This document shows positions 12,201 through 23,024 of a stretch of DNA of 64,000 nt, one piece after another; position 1 is the first letter of the stretch, and the number at the start of each line of letters is the position of its first letter. This DNA is from Aquatica leii. Its lineage: Eukaryota > Arthropoda > Insecta > Coleoptera > Lampyridae. Both the position numbers and the translations under genes were made by a program. The notes beneath the pieces are model-generated. The model was not told the origin of the DNA, ran no database searches, and was given only the letters and a program-made list of their open reading frames with translations. Where the stretch lies: positions 81,688,236 to 81,752,235 of the forward strand of contig CM069433.1 of assembly GCA_035610365.1 (NCBI GenBank), given 5' to 3'.

Positions 12201-13227
12201 CTACATAGATTGAGAAGCTCCCGGAACGGCATATGCGTCACTGCTATAAAAATAAAATTTATATGTATGACAAGTTCAGACTTGCATACGATTATTATTT
12301 AGATTTCAAGTCAATTAATTAGCTACTTTTATGTTTATAGCAATTGATGTGAAGTAATCTCGACTGGTATAATGAATTCAAACGTGGTCGTTCAAGCACA
12401 AGTGATACAGAACGTTTGAGAAGGCCAAAAGAAGTCGCAAAGTGAAAATTAGTGAAATGGCAACATCCGTTTACATTTATTATGAACCTGTATTTAATAT
12501 TTTAGATGAGCATTTGTACATGAAACAGCTTTCTGCCAGATGGGTGCCGCGCATGTTGACAGTTGACCAAAAACGCAACCGAATGGCGACTTCTGAACAC
12601 CACTAGAATTTTTGCGCCGTTTGATTACGATGGATGAAACGTGGATACATTATTACACACCTGAGTCGAGACAACAATTGGCGCAGTGGTTAAAACCTGG
12701 GGAAAGTCGAACGAAGCGATTGAAAACGCAGCAATCGACTGGAGAGGTTATGGCAAGTATCTTTTGAGACGCACGTGGTATAATATTTATTGATTACTTG
12801 AGAAAGAGAAAGACGATCACTGTAGAGTATTATGCAACCGTATTAAATCGTTTATCTAATGGAATTAAGAAAATCCATCTACATTTGCAGAAGAAAAAAA
12901 ATTTGTATCACCACGACAATGCGCCATTTCACACATCACTAAAATCAATGGCAAAACTTAATGAATTAGGATGGGTATTAATTCCTCAGTCAGCTTATTT
13001 CCCAGATTTAGCACCCAGTGACTATTTTCTCTTTCCAAACTTGCAAAGATTGCTCCAGGGAAAGAGGTTTGAATCAAATGAAGAAGTTAAAAGAGAAACT
13101 AGTTGAAATGTTGAAAGATCGGTGGAATAAATGTATTGCTCTAAAAGGTGACTATGTAGAAGAATCAAACATATTTTTACTGATATTTTGTTGTTTTTAT
13201 TAGAATTCTGGGAACTTCCATGTAGTA
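12201..13227 (+). mobile_element. Mariner element, irritans-like, degenerate
   Basis: The two ends are imperfect inverted repeats: TA-CTACATAGATTGAGAAGCTC on the left and, read inward from the right, TA-CTACATGGAAGTTCCC. Both sit next to TA, the mariner target. The interior codes for a broken mariner transposase. At about 1.03 kb it is shorter than an intact mariner (about 1.3 kb), which indicates internal deletion in the N-terminal half. Confidence 0.85.
12361..13175 (+). pseudogene. Mariner transposase pseudogene (irritans subfamily)
   Basis: The N-terminal helix-turn-helix piece reads DWYNEFKRGRSSTSDTERLR (12361-12420). The first catalytic aspartate lies in MDETWIHYYTPESRQQ (from 12629), the second in HHDNAPFHTSLKSMAKL (about 12911) and the third in SAYFPDLAPSDYFLF, matching the D,D34D pattern of mariner. 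The downstream RWNKCIALKGDYVEE block lies in another frame. Similarity is closer to irritans (Himar-like) than to Mos1, judging from the LNELGWVLIPQSAYFPDLAP block. Stops (for example the TGA after MASIF) and a frame change near 13100 make it inactive. Confidence 0.85.
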
Positions 13228-13773
13228 TATTTAGTTTTTGAATGACGGGTATAGTGTCAAAAATAAGGAGATTTTATAGCAACATTAGTAGCAATTAATT
13301 GTACTTACAAATACATCTCGACGTTTTCTTTTTGTACCTATATGTATGGAACTTTTTGTGTCGAAGTCAGTGTATTGTCTCAGTGATATGTGATTTGTAA
13401 AAACAAATAATTTTGAAAACATTAAATTGTTATAGAGAAATAGATAGTATTACATATGTATCTTCCTAAAATATATATATGTATATAAATAGGTTTCTCT
13501 GTTCCGAACTTCTAAACTACAACTTGAAATACATGGTTATTTTTAATTTTTGCATTATACCATTGATTATACCTAACAATTAAATTGTATTGGTTATTCA
13601 ATTTATTCTATTTGTAAATTGTGAGCTTTTTTGAGACCTTCAATTCAGTATTGTACTACTAACATTTAGAAAATTTGTTAATGATTTAAAAAAATTTTTT
13701 TTTTCTGGAGTTCTTTCCTGTATTTTTTTCGGAGATGTTTGTGTATTCTTCTAGAGTAGAGTATCAGTAAACG

Positions 13774-13878
13774 AACCGGCGCAGAAATGGTCCCCGCCGG
13801 AACAACCGCAGTGGATCGTACGTGGCGCCGAAATGGCAGCGCCAAAACGGCCCCGCCGTAACGGCGGTGCCGAAGCGT
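13774..13878. repeat. GC-rich island with degenerate CGCC/GGCG repeats
   Basis: About 105 bp with GC content well above 55% inside very AT-rich DNA. It consists of imperfect repeats of the kind GCGCCGAAATGG, CCCCGCCG and AACGGCG, several of them palindromic. The overlapping minus-strand ORF (13678-13896) is arginine-rich and repetitive, and looks like a by-product of the repeat rather than a gene. Confidence 0.6.
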
Positions 13879-13899
13879 ATTATACCATTTTTTCATTCC

Positions 13900-14985
13900 T
13901 AATTATCAAAAAATAATATAAATTAAAGCGAAATAGAGAAAGCAGTATGAAAAACATGTATTACAATTTTTGTAACGCCTTGTATATTGCTTAGCAAACT
14001 TACTTGCATTACAATTCTTGTCACTGTAACACTAGTTTTATAATATACTATTTTGAACGTTTAGTCATTGTTTTATTTTTTAAATATTTGCTTGTTAGCT
14101 AAACAAAAGTAACTAACACCACAGTAGATTTTTCAATGTTAATAAAAACTCGCCTTTATAAGAACTATAGTGCCTTTCTTTCATTTACAATATGTAATTT
14201 TACCGCACTTAGAAGTATTTTTCCTCTTTGAAATAAAAGCGAACGGTTTTTTAGAGTTCCTAGTTAATTCAAAAGAAAATGAAACAGAGGAACGAATTTG
14301 AAATCGGTGAGCTTTTTAGAAGACTTTTACCATCAGGAGATGCACTTTCTTTACAGCAACACTTACAAATACAATAAAATACATTTTAGAGCTAATATTG
14401 GTAGTTACCAATCTTCTGTAACTACTAAAATTTCTGTACTGCTACTTCAACCAGAGTATTCTTCTTTGATGCTATTAATAAAATTTATAGAGCATAGGTA
14501 TACTAAATGTTAGTCTGTGTCCAACAAAATGAATTAATGTATGTCCAACATCATCAGTACTAATACATTTACTTTTTTTTTGTTTATATTAGAAAGAGAT
14601 ACTACTAATACAAACTCTTATCTTCTCCCTTTGTCTGTAAGCACGATTTTGTAAGATCATGCTGTTCTTACTTTATGATTATAGTAACAACCATCAGCAA
14701 ATACGAAAGAAAGCAATATTTTTTCAGATTCTATTTGGGTTCATATATGTTTTTCAACATCAGTTTTATCAGTTGACTCATTCAACATAATACTCATATA
14801 ATTACCATATTAATGACTGGTGGAATATGACGAATAAATCTTGACACTGTTTGTTATGATTATACTATTTTGTTAATGTTGTCTTAAACTAACGCTAATG
14901 TAATGCATTCAAATACATGTCAACTATTATTTAGAAAAAATAAGAACAAGAAATGTCGTGATAACATACACAGGATGAGCCAAAA
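13900..14985. other. Non-coding stretch
   Basis: No convincing coding, RNA or repeat feature was seen. The 71-codon ORF at 14298 has no family features. Confidence 0.4.
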
Positions 14986-14989
14986 TGAT

Positions 14990-15184
14990 TGGGATCAAGT
15001 TAAATTTCCCATTACAAGTTTTATTAAATTTTGTTATCAAAGTTGGTAGCAGTTTATTAAAGAGTAAATAAATAAAACATTATGTTGTATTTTTTAAAAA
15101 ACGTTTAGTGACTTTTACATGAAAACAGATTTTACTAACTAACAAAAGAGATTTTTTAAATAGCGGGAAATTCAACTTGATCCT
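14990..15184. repeat. Possible MITE with 20-bp inverted ends
   Basis: GGGATCAAGTTAAATTTCCC at 14991-15010 is matched in inverted form by GGGAAATTCAACTTGATCCT at 15165-15184. The preceding CACAGGATGAGCC resembles the outer ends of Tc1/mariner-like elements. The inner sequence is AT-rich and non-coding. Confidence 0.35.
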
Positions 15185-15189
15185 CTTTT

Positions 15190-15820
15190 TTTTACTCACA
15201 CTGCATTGATATACTACATGTTTATGTGCATTAATTGCAAACTTTGTTAAACATTCTATTGTAATCACAAAACTGAAATATTACAAATCGCGACATGGTT
15301 CTTCGGAGCCACATTTGAATACAATGAAAAATCTAAGATGATCGAATTGTGAAGATTAGTGTAAAATAATTGTGCAGCATCGGCATCCGCGCAAAACAGG
15401 TAGTACTTACTTCTCTTTTATTTTGTTCGCTTTATGTTACGATTCAATTTAAATTAATTGTATTATTCAATTTAATAAATCACACCAACCTTTGTTTGCT
15501 GTTCTGCTTAGTAGTCAATTTACATCTTATCTCACACGTGTACGTATAAAATGGTTAATACAAAAACGATCTCTATTAAAACCCAACTTGTTTCCGAAAT
15601 TTCTTAAGGTAAGGTCTCGCTTATGCAGCTACTGCGTGAGTCAGGTGCGTACTATAGACGTAGCAACGATGTGGTTTTACTTAAGCAGCGAACGAAAGCG
15701 ACAAAGGCTAGTCAGTTGTTAAAAAACCATTCCTATAAATTGGTGTAGTATGTAAATGATGTCGCTTTCTATATTTTGAAACAACAAGAACATGATCATT
15801 GGATATTATTGTAACGAATT
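15190..15820. other. Non-coding stretch
   Basis: Nothing was recognised. The short ORF at 15492-15722 lacks any domain-like pattern. Confidence 0.4.
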
Positions 15821-15825
15821 TAAAA

Positions 15826-16323
15826 CTTTCCTATAAAGAAAGTATAGCGATCGCAATTTTTTTTTCAAAAAATGGTCACAGGCAGGATCCGAACCTAGAT
15901 TATAAATGTGAATTCATTTTAAATTATAAATGAAATATCTCATAAACTCTTAATCTTAAAAAAATGTTTTATTTGCATAAATTGTTAAGAAGAATTATCT
16001 CTATAAGAAACTGTAAAAATAATTCGAATAATTTACATACGTACAAAATTATATAAGAAAATTAATTAAAAATATCAGATACAGTCACTTTTGGTTTCTT
16101 TATCAGGCCTATTTTTTGATGAATATGAAAAGCCAGCTCCATATCAAATTTCAAGTTACTAGATCTTTTGGTTCGAAAGTTATCATGGGTACATTGTTAC
16201 ACAGACACCCAAAATTTTTTTGTCAAAAATACATTTTTCTGATTCAGAAGACCTTGAAACGTAAAATTATGCAAAAAAAAATTTGAAAAAAATACCGATT
16301 GCTATACTTTCCTTATAGGAAAG
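15826..16323. repeat. 498-bp MITE-like repeat with TIRs and a tRNA-like B box
   Basis: The ends are inverted: CTTTCCTATAAAGAAAGTAT on the left against CTTTCCTATAAGGAAAGTAT read inward from the right, and the match continues for about 28 bp. Related copies occur at 24.5-25.1, 26.03-26.16 and 26.18-26.6 kb. On the minus strand near 15882-15895 it reads AGGTTCGGATCCTGCC, which resembles an RNA polymerase III B box; no A box was found, so a tRNA origin is only suggested. Confidence 0.65.
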
Positions 16324-16361
16324 TAAAAATGTATCTTTGAAAAAAAATAGAACTTGACCTT

Positions 16362-16600
16362 TGCCGTTCGTGAACCCAAACAAACTGACGTTCGTCAGTG
16401 ACATTTACCACTCTGAAGATGCAAGCTTCAATGTCTTGCGAAACGTCAGTTTGTTTGTGTTCACGAACGACATTACGGCAAAGGCCAAGTTTTACTTCTT
16501 GTTTTGGCTCTCAAGAAGAGATTAGGACCAAGCTTAAAAAGTCTGGGTGTTTAACTACGACGCGGTCTAGGCCAAAAGTCGATTATGGCATACCTATGGC
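16362..16600 (+). repeat. Penelope-type tail, inverted junction
   Basis: GCCGTTCGTGAACCCAAACA on the left (from 16362) is repeated in inverted form on the right (to about 16479), and the downstream part matches the minus strand of 43.6-43.8 kb. Both loci share a GTCAGTGACATTTACCAC centre and a CTCTGAAGATGCAAG...GCGAAACGTC block. Inverted tails of this sort are usual for Penelope-like elements. No reverse-transcriptase sequence remains here. Confidence 0.55.
16411..16449 (+). ncRNA. Hammerhead-ribozyme-like motif
   Basis: CTGAAGA (hammerhead core CUGANGA) at 16413, a CAAG/CTTG stem II, then GCGAAACGTC with GAAA at 16440-16443 and a GUC cleavage triplet. The arrangement CUGANGA, stem II, GAAAC-GUC is that of the minimal hammerheads known in Penelope-like element ends. 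Cleavage activity is not shown, and stem I here is weak. Confidence 0.45.
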
Positions 16601-17068
16601 AAGTTTGCTAAATTAATAAATGGTTTATTATTCTTCCAATATGCATAGTAAGCCACAATAAAAATAGTTTCTTTTTTACTACATTTTTCGTCGATTGACA
16701 TTACATTGTCAAAAAATTCGACAATAATGGAAAGTAAGGCAACCAGGTGACTAAATAAATAGTTATTAAAATTATATATCTTTCAAGCCACTTATCGTAT
16801 AGGACACTTTTCACACGCGACGCGTGCTCCTGTCTACGGAATAAACAAATAAATTATTATAATGAGAGGAACTTGATGTTAAGAACATTTATTTGGTTTA
16901 AGAATTATGAACATTTATAGATATTAATACTAATTTGAAAATCAGAATAATTTCAAATAATCAATAAAGGTATGTTTACAAAATGTTTAGTTATGACATT
17001 ATTTTCATTATTTGATACCAAAATAACACTATTTACACTATAAGCTATGTTATACTAAGCTTTATCAG

Positions 17069-17892
17069 TTACTTATGGTCTTCAGCTACAGTTGCTTGAT
17101 ATGAGTTTCCATTGATTTTATATGAAATTTTGTTGGCCATTTCTACTTCATTATTTAATGAATCTTCCACATACCTTTCAGCAACTGTAGAGGATTTCCA
17201 TTTGCCATATCTTTTTAAAACGAGGATATCGGTTTCGATCTCAGCTAGCAAAGTACTGTAACGAACTTTGTTATTATTAAAACTAACTAATTTATTTATA
17301 CTACAAATACACGTTTATAACTAACCGAATTAATTAAATCTAAAGATATTTAATAAAAACACTTACACTATAATTTATATCGCACTTACATGAAGATAAA
17401 GTCCGCGGATAACTTCTATTTATCTAAACAGCGACACTTGTTTATATTAAAGTCACGTACTCCGTATCTTTATCGCACACGCGTTAATCACTTATTTATT
17501 TCAACTTGAATAATCTTCTTAACACTACCGTCTTCGAATTACGGAAATAACTGCCTTCTGATTTGTTTGAACCGTATTTATACACTTTCGCGAAACGTTC
17601 GCGATTATTCCACATCTTTCGGTGAACGTTCTGGAAAATGGATAAAACTTCGAGAAGGCTCTTGAATTTGAGAACGTTTCAGTACGGAAAGTTCCGTATA
17701 ATTTCTGAAATCTTGAAGATTCGGAAATTTTTCAATTTTCATTCGTATATTAGAGTATGCTTTCCACCACTTATCGAACACATTTGATTTAATTTTGTAC
17801 CAGCAATTTCCAATGCTGTCGCCTTTTAATAGAAGAAAGCTATCGTCCGGAGCACCATCGATAAACTTTTTAACATTTTCTTGTCTTAAAAT
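17069..17892 (-). pseudogene. Crypton-like tyrosine recombinase relic, split by a solo LTR
   Basis: The minus-strand segment at 17251-17069 reads DILVLKRYGKWKSSTVAERY followed by VEDSLNNEVEMANKIS, the C-terminal W..Y block of eukaryotic tyrosine recombinases; the Y in AERYV would be the nucleophile. It matches the relic at 33.6 kb (VLSLKRDGRWKPNTTAEEYV). The upstream piece at about 17892-17750 reads LRQENVKKFIDGAPDDSFLL, which resembles the region before the arginine box in this family. The H-X-X-R block was not found between them. It is certainly non-functional. Confidence 0.6.
17257..17681 (-). mobile_element. Solo LTR (Gypsy-like), copy 1
   Basis: This is a fossil LTR of about 425 bp on the minus strand, running TGAAAC...TTACA. 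It is flanked by a 4-bp target duplication GTAC (17253-17256 and 17682-17685), the size usual for Gypsy-type elements. It is homologous to the LTR at 51931-52387. Its U3-like part has a TATAAATA box (minus strand, 17582-17575) and a heat-shock-element-like array TTCCAGAACGTTC (minus strand, 17636-17624). No internal retroelement sequence is present, and it lies inside the tyrosine-recombinase relic, so it is younger than that insertion. Confidence 0.75.
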
Positions 17893-18161
17893 CTTAATTT
17901 TTTTGGAATATAATAATCTTTTTTTCTTTTAAGAAATGCTATTAACAGGAAATATATAGACAATAATCAAGATCTTCATGAACGCATATCGTGAATTTTA
18001 ATATTGAGAATTAACTCTATAGCCAGGGACTTTAGAAGAGACGCTCTCATAAAAATAAGCTATTTTATTCAATTGTTTTTTTTGTTTTTTCTAACATTTT
18101 AAGCACCATGGTGACTACAGACATCAGAAGCTAAATTTTTAATTTTTATTAAATATTAGTA

Positions 18162-19638
18162 TACTGGGTTTGGCCGCTCGGTCATAGCATTTTACATATG
18201 AAATCATGTTTATGCAATTTCCTGCTCCCCTAATTGTTTTAGGGCCAAAACATAAGAATACAAAATTGTTCAAAACTTAAAATGCTACCAGAATAGTATG
18301 TTTTCTCCTTGGTTTTCTCTGACAAAAATTCTACTGTAAGAAAGAAAATGAAGAATTAAATATTGAATTAGAATTTGCAAAAATCGCATTGCCATGATTT
18401 TAAAATAATTGCGTTATGAACAACTGAGAATCTTGATGGTTTCATTAGTACTTGAGGTACAAAGTAAACAGTGAATTTAATAAATTTAAATTTTTTTTTA
18501 ATTTATAAAAGCGAATTTAATTTACATAATACGAATAAAAAGGTATATACCAATCGAATCAAAATAATAAGAATTCATCTAAATATGAAGTAACTTCTCT
18601 TGTGAAATGTGCTGGACAACCATCGTGTTGATACCATACAATTTCACCAGTTGTAGATATTTAGCGCCGTTTAAATATTAATCGATGAAAAAAGGTCCTG
18701 TAATATGAGATCCGTGGATTCCTAAACATACATTCACTGATTGAGGAATTGGGAATGGTTATCGATTACCAAACGCGGGTTATCTGTATCCCAATAGCGA
18801 TAATTTTGCTTATTAGGCTCTCTGTTAACACTAAATGTGGATTCGTCAGAAAAGCAAATGTTATTAATAAAATATTTGTCTACATTGGCCATTTCTATTA
18901 CTGTTTCGCAAAAAACTATTCTAGAATACCTGTCTGGCTCAAAAATCTCCTGATGATGGTGATGATAAGATTTAAACTTTAAATTTTGAAGGCGGTTGTG
19001 TTGTGTAACTTTAAATTCTCTCTTTAAATTGCTGGGATTAGCAACGACAGTAACGACAATAACATTTACTACCTTAGTGTCTTCTTGTACAATAACTTCT
19101 TCTTTCTCGATTAAATGTAAATTGTGCTTTAAACAGGACTTACACGACTTAAAAACAGACCCATATTTTTCCTGGTTTGATATTATGTTCTGTATGGTTG
19201 AAATGGCGGATATCAGCTGATTTGGATATGAGGCACTAAACAAGTCGTGAACTTCGTGCACACTACTACCGCTATAAAATCACTTTAGGAATAATTTTTC
19301 ACTAATGGTGTAGGACATTTTATTTACTGAAAAACAAAATTAAAAAAATTATAAGTTTAAATTTATTAAATTCACTGTTGACTTTGTACCTCCAGTACTA
19401 ATGAAAACGTCAAGATTTTACAGTTGTGATTTTTGCACATTCCAATTCAATTCTTCATATTTTTTCTTACAGTAGAATTTTGGTCGGGGAATACATACCA
19501 TTCAGGTAGCATTTTTGGTTTTGGACAATTTTGTACTCTTCTGTTTTGGCTCTCACATAATTACGGGAGCAGGAAATTGCATAGACAAGATTTTACATAT
19601 AAAACGCTATTACCGAGCGGCCAAATCAACACCCGGTA
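18162..19638 (-). mobile_element. Long-TIR Tc1/mariner-type element (DUF4817 lineage)
   Basis: The ends are inverted repeats of about 310 bp (18162-18510 and 19330-19638). The outer tips read TACTGGGTTTGGCCGCTCGG on the left and TACCGGGTG...TTTGGCCGCTCGG inward from the right. TA lies at both outer edges, consistent with a TA target duplication. The core codes for a transposase on the minus strand. The total of 1.48 kb is compatible with a nearly full-length but decayed copy. Confidence 0.8.
18590..19261 (-). pseudogene. Tc1/mariner-type transposase pseudogene
   Basis: A 175-codon open frame (19261-18734) ends in EMANVDKYFINNICFSDEST and WDTDNPRLV; the FSDEST motif carries the first catalytic aspartate of this lineage. 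Further downstream, in other frames, come GIHGSHITGPFFID, NGAKYLQLVK and a QHDG...AHFT-like block near 18640, the second aspartate region. The DPLD/E region and the end of the protein are missing or unreadable. Confidence 0.75.
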
Positions 19639-19639
19639 T

Positions 19640-20085
19640 AATTTTTGAGTAATATGGTTGTGGTAGCAAGAAAAGTTTACTGCGCATCTTTGAAGGATAT
19701 GTTCTCCATTAGTTCCTTCGTTTATTCTCTGATTTCTCGGTTCCTGGATTTATCTTTTAGTTTTTACTTGATATGTTAGGGTTTTATCAATCGAGATTAG
19801 ATTTTTTTTGTATTGTCTATTACATTTTATGGTTTTTAGTACACATAATTACAACAACAAAGGAGAATACAATGGACACTAGTTATTGGTTGACATTAAA
19901 GCAAAGATAAACGTAAGTATGTTTTGTAAACTTTTTTCTTATTTTATTTTTTTAATTTTATATCTTTGAAGCTAGTCGGATTTGAAATCAAACTACTTAC
20001 ATATAAGTTATGCTAAATGTATAACATGTTATCAAAAAGTGTCGTATCAAGTTAACACAACATTCTACAAACTCAAAAAAAACAC
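19640..20085. other. Non-coding spacer
   Basis: Nothing was recognised between the two inverted-repeat elements. Confidence 0.4.
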
Positions 20086-20283
20086 TGACAAGGAGACACC
20101 GAGAAATGGATTTCACCAATTGCGTTCCTGATTTTTTTAGTGATTCTTAAGGCAAAAAAAAAGTACCCGTATCTTGGCTTTTTGTGCACTACCGCTTAAT
20201 TTTCAAATTATGAATTTTTTAAGATTAGATGCAATACGCGAGTACTAAATTAACCGGTCTGTGAGACGTCTTCACAACAAACT

Positions 20284-20350
20284 TAGGTGGTCTAGTGGTA
20301 GTGATGTTTGCTTTGTAACTGCAAGGTCCCTGTTTCGATACCTCGGACGG
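20284..20350 (+). other. tRNA-like sequence with A and B boxes (left arm)
   Basis: TGGTCTAGTGG fits the polymerase III A box (TGGYNNAGTGG) and GTTTCGATACC is close to the B box (GGTTCGANTCC), at roughly tRNA spacing. A TTTGC...GCAAG hairpin lies between them where an anticodon arm would be. Acceptor-stem pairing is absent, so this is a tRNA-derived promoter rather than a working tRNA gene. Confidence 0.55.
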
Positions 20351-20810
20351 TATAATTTTTTTTTAAATTACTTATTGCCGTATTAATGACAGTAAGCTTA
20401 ATTCTTTAAAAAAATTTGATATAAGATCGTAATACAATAAACAAAATAAACTCCGTGTTTCAATAATAAATTTTTGTTTGTCACCACTTTCCCTAAATTG
20501 AAATCATTCAATTAATTCAAACAGTTTGTAACTGCAAATTTAATATACTATTCCACATTTAAATTGCATAAAATTTATTAACCAATTTACTTAAATATTT
20601 CAATTTTCACATTGCAAATACAAAATTAATGTATACCTACCTGCGATTTTTATATCAAACAACAACCAAAATTGTACGAATAAAAAATAAAAATTATTCA
20701 GTTTTTTATTTTGTTTATTGTATTACGATCTTAATATCAATTTTTTTTAGAGTTAAACTTACTGTCATTTAATATATAATACGGCAATAAGTCATTAAAA
20801 AAAAAATTAT

Positions 20811-20878
20811 AGCGGTCCGAGGTATTGAAACAGGGACCTTGCAGTTACAAATCAAACATCACTACCACTAGACCACCT
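20811..20878 (-). other. tRNA-like sequence with A and B boxes (right arm)
   Basis: This is the inverted counterpart of 20284-20350. The A box TGGTCTAGTGG is intact; the B-box region reads GTTTCAATACC, one change from the left arm and weaker. The two promoters face each other across the spacer, so transcription from either would give RNA able to fold into a long hairpin. Confidence 0.5.
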
Positions 20879-21079
20879 AAGTTAGTTGTGAAGACGTCTC
20901 ACAGACCGGTTAATTTAGTACTCGCGTATTGCATCTAATCTTAAAAAATTCATAATTTGAAAATTAAGCGGTAGTGCACAAAAAGCCAAGATACGGGTAC
21001 TTTTTTATTGTCTTAAGAATCACTAAAAAAATCAGGAACGCAATTGGTGAAATCCATTTCTCGGTGTCTCCTTGTGAGT

Positions 21080-21725
21080 TGTAATAGCACATTTCATAGT
21101 TCCACACTGTTTCATAAAACATTTCAAAAGTTTAGTATTCTTTATGTTAAAAAATCGTACGTCTGTGTTTTGTCTCGGAATTATTAAAAATATCTAATGT
21201 TTGTTATCTAAACCGCAAGTCTAAATAAAATTGTCGTTGAGATCAAGGACTTGAAAACAAAATCATCACGAAAACCCCGAAACTACATAGACTAATCTAA
21301 AAATGTCAATTCCGAAAAGATTAGATAAATGCATACAAGACCGTCTATAAATAATAAAAATAACAATGTGGAATTTTTACTGATCGCCAATTTTTATAAT
21401 AATACAGGAACATGTAACCCGTAAAAATATTGCACATTTATATACTCAGTTGCCAACTTATAGCATAAGAATTTTTAAAATCGAATTTTTTATAAATATG
21501 TACAATATCTTGCGGGCTATTTCTGAGCAATCATAACTAATTATAGTCATACATCGTGACTAATACAGTGAAATCTGCTAATGCGGGAACAGGTAAATTT
21601 TTCCTTTTAGACAAGTTTCCGTGTTGTGAGGTTTTATTATTGTATTTAAAAAATACATAGATACTAGCTTATGCAGATAATAGTGAAACAAAAAAATTAA
21701 AACGTTTTGCATTTTATGTACATGT
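21080..21725. other. Non-coding stretch
   Basis: AT-rich; nothing recognised. Confidence 0.4.
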
Positions 21726-21729
21726 ATGT

Positions 21730-21880
21730 ACCACTAAGGATGTATCTTGTACATTACGAGGGAAATGTATAGGGATGTACGAGGATGTATACGGATCTCA
21801 AATGTGTATGGGGATATACGAGGAGATATATGGGGATGTGCTAGGAAATACATGGTGATGTACGAGGAAATATCTAAACG
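21730..21880. repeat. Degenerate minisatellite (GGGATGTACGAGGA type)
   Basis: Irregular repeats of 18-22 bp built on GGAAATATATGGGGATGTAC-like units. A clearly related array lies at 27065-27255. The minus-strand ORF here (21734-21925) is a product of the repeat. Confidence 0.65.
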
Positions 21881-22459
21881 AACATGCGATAGAAAAGAGT
21901 GCGATTGACTCACATGCTCGTTCACTAATACAATAGTAGTTTCTGAAAAAAATGTTTAGAAAAACATTATTTATTTCTTCTCTTTAAAATGTATAATTTG
22001 ATTTGGTGTTTATCAATAAAGTTTGACTAATTACAATACAAAACTTTAAAAACACATTTTCTTCTCCATGATCTTCAAGCAATTTTGCTAGTTTTTGCAT
22101 GTATTGCGTATTGCATTAGAATTTAAGCGTATTTTTAATTGTAAACTAATAACAAAACAATTTTTACTTTTTCTTTGTAGAGTCATTGTCCAAATGACCT
22201 AATGGTGAAGCCGCCACTGAATAACCCCCTCTTTTCTATAGATATCTTCGTTGAAATGAATGATTTTCGTCACACTATCGCGATTAGAGTACCTATTAGG
22301 TATTTATTAAATTTTAGTAACAATTAAAGTATTTTTTTATGAATGATACACACATTAATAAAGGTAACTTTAAAACTGTAAATAGCTACAAAGGTGGAGA
22401 ACGTTGTAAACGTAATGCAGAATAGTTTTGAATAAAACCGCGGACTAAAATTACAACGT

Positions 22460-22498
22460 AAAAGACCGTTTCGCCTTTTTGGGACTCATCAGCACTAG
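22460..22498 (-). ncRNA. Hammerhead-ribozyme-like motif
   Basis: On the minus strand CTGATGA (22492-22486) is followed by GTCCCAAAAAGGC and CGAAACGGTC (GAAAC at 22472-22468). CUGAUGA-GUCC...GGC-GAAAC is the canonical hammerhead core with stem II one base short. It sits in a repeat-rich block (22.3-23.1 kb) that may be the end of a Penelope-like or other retroelement. Stem I is not convincing, and activity is unknown. Confidence 0.5.
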
Positions 22499-22565
22499 AA
22501 AATACCCTAATATATTTCCACAGCTGCATCAACAAACCTTATAGTTTTATAAATATTTACAATGG

Positions 22566-22694
22566 GGTAACCATTAACAAAATTTGATGGTGGTGTCATC
22601 TCGTGGTATAAGCTACTACGTATTAAAGATAACTTATCATTAATACGTAGTAACTAACACGACAAGATGGTTATCAATTTTTTTTAATGGTAAC
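22566..22694. repeat. Imperfect hairpin, ~57-bp arms
   Basis: The arms 22566-22625 and 22638-22694 are inverted copies around a 12-bp loop; the innermost 14 bases, CTACGTATTAA and flanks, match almost exactly. The outer ends read TAACCATTAA. No coding sequence; probably a small MITE or hairpin. Confidence 0.6.
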
Positions 22695-22737
22695 TTCAAA
22701 AGTGTAACTTTTTGTATAAAAAGCTATTTATCTCTAA

Positions 22738-23020
22738 CGGTAGGTGACATCGTTCAGGCTCCGTAACTACCAGGATTCATTTCGAACTCGATTTAAACTT
22801 GTAGTGTGCGAATTAATTTTTTGCAAATTTGCACACATAACAGATGATGTATAGTAACATATCAAGATGAATAGTGTGACTATCTTTGCATAAAACGTCG
22901 TTTAACACTAATGACACATAATATCGTCTTGCGGTAGGTAACTTTTAAAAATAGCAGGATTACTTTTTATGCAAATTTGCACACAAACAGAACAAATGCT
23001 GTGTAATAACATTTAAAAAA
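22738..23020. repeat. Two-unit tandem duplication, period ~194 bp
   Basis: CGGTAGGTGACAT at 22738 and CGGTAGGTAACTT at 22932 begin two related units, each ending in a TGCAAATTTGCACACA block (near 22822 and 22979). The units are strongly diverged. Confidence 0.5.
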
Positions 23021-23024
23021 ATAT

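Larger units (their letters stand above)
20089..21074. mobile_element. Inverted-repeat element with tRNA-like promoters in both arms
   Basis: The arms 20089-20450 and 20706-21074 are inverted copies of each other, about 95% identical by eye, around a 255-bp AT-rich spacer. The outer tips read CAAGGAGACACCGAGAAATG, and the trinucleotide TGA lies just outside both ends, which may be a 3-bp target duplication. Each arm holds a tRNA-like segment (20284-20350 and 20811-20878). No protein is encoded. It could be a non-autonomous DNA element that captured a tRNA-derived sequence, or a head-to-head pair of a tRNA-derived SINE. Confidence 0.75.

Noticed and set aside
17069-17892. LTR plus tyrosine recombinase as one DIRS-like element
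   Set aside because: The LTR has its own TG...CA ends and GTAC target duplication within the recombinase relic, and its second copy at 51.9 kb has no recombinase nearby.
20284-20350. A functional tRNA gene
   Set aside because: A and B boxes are present, but the acceptor stem does not pair and the anticodon arm is irregular.
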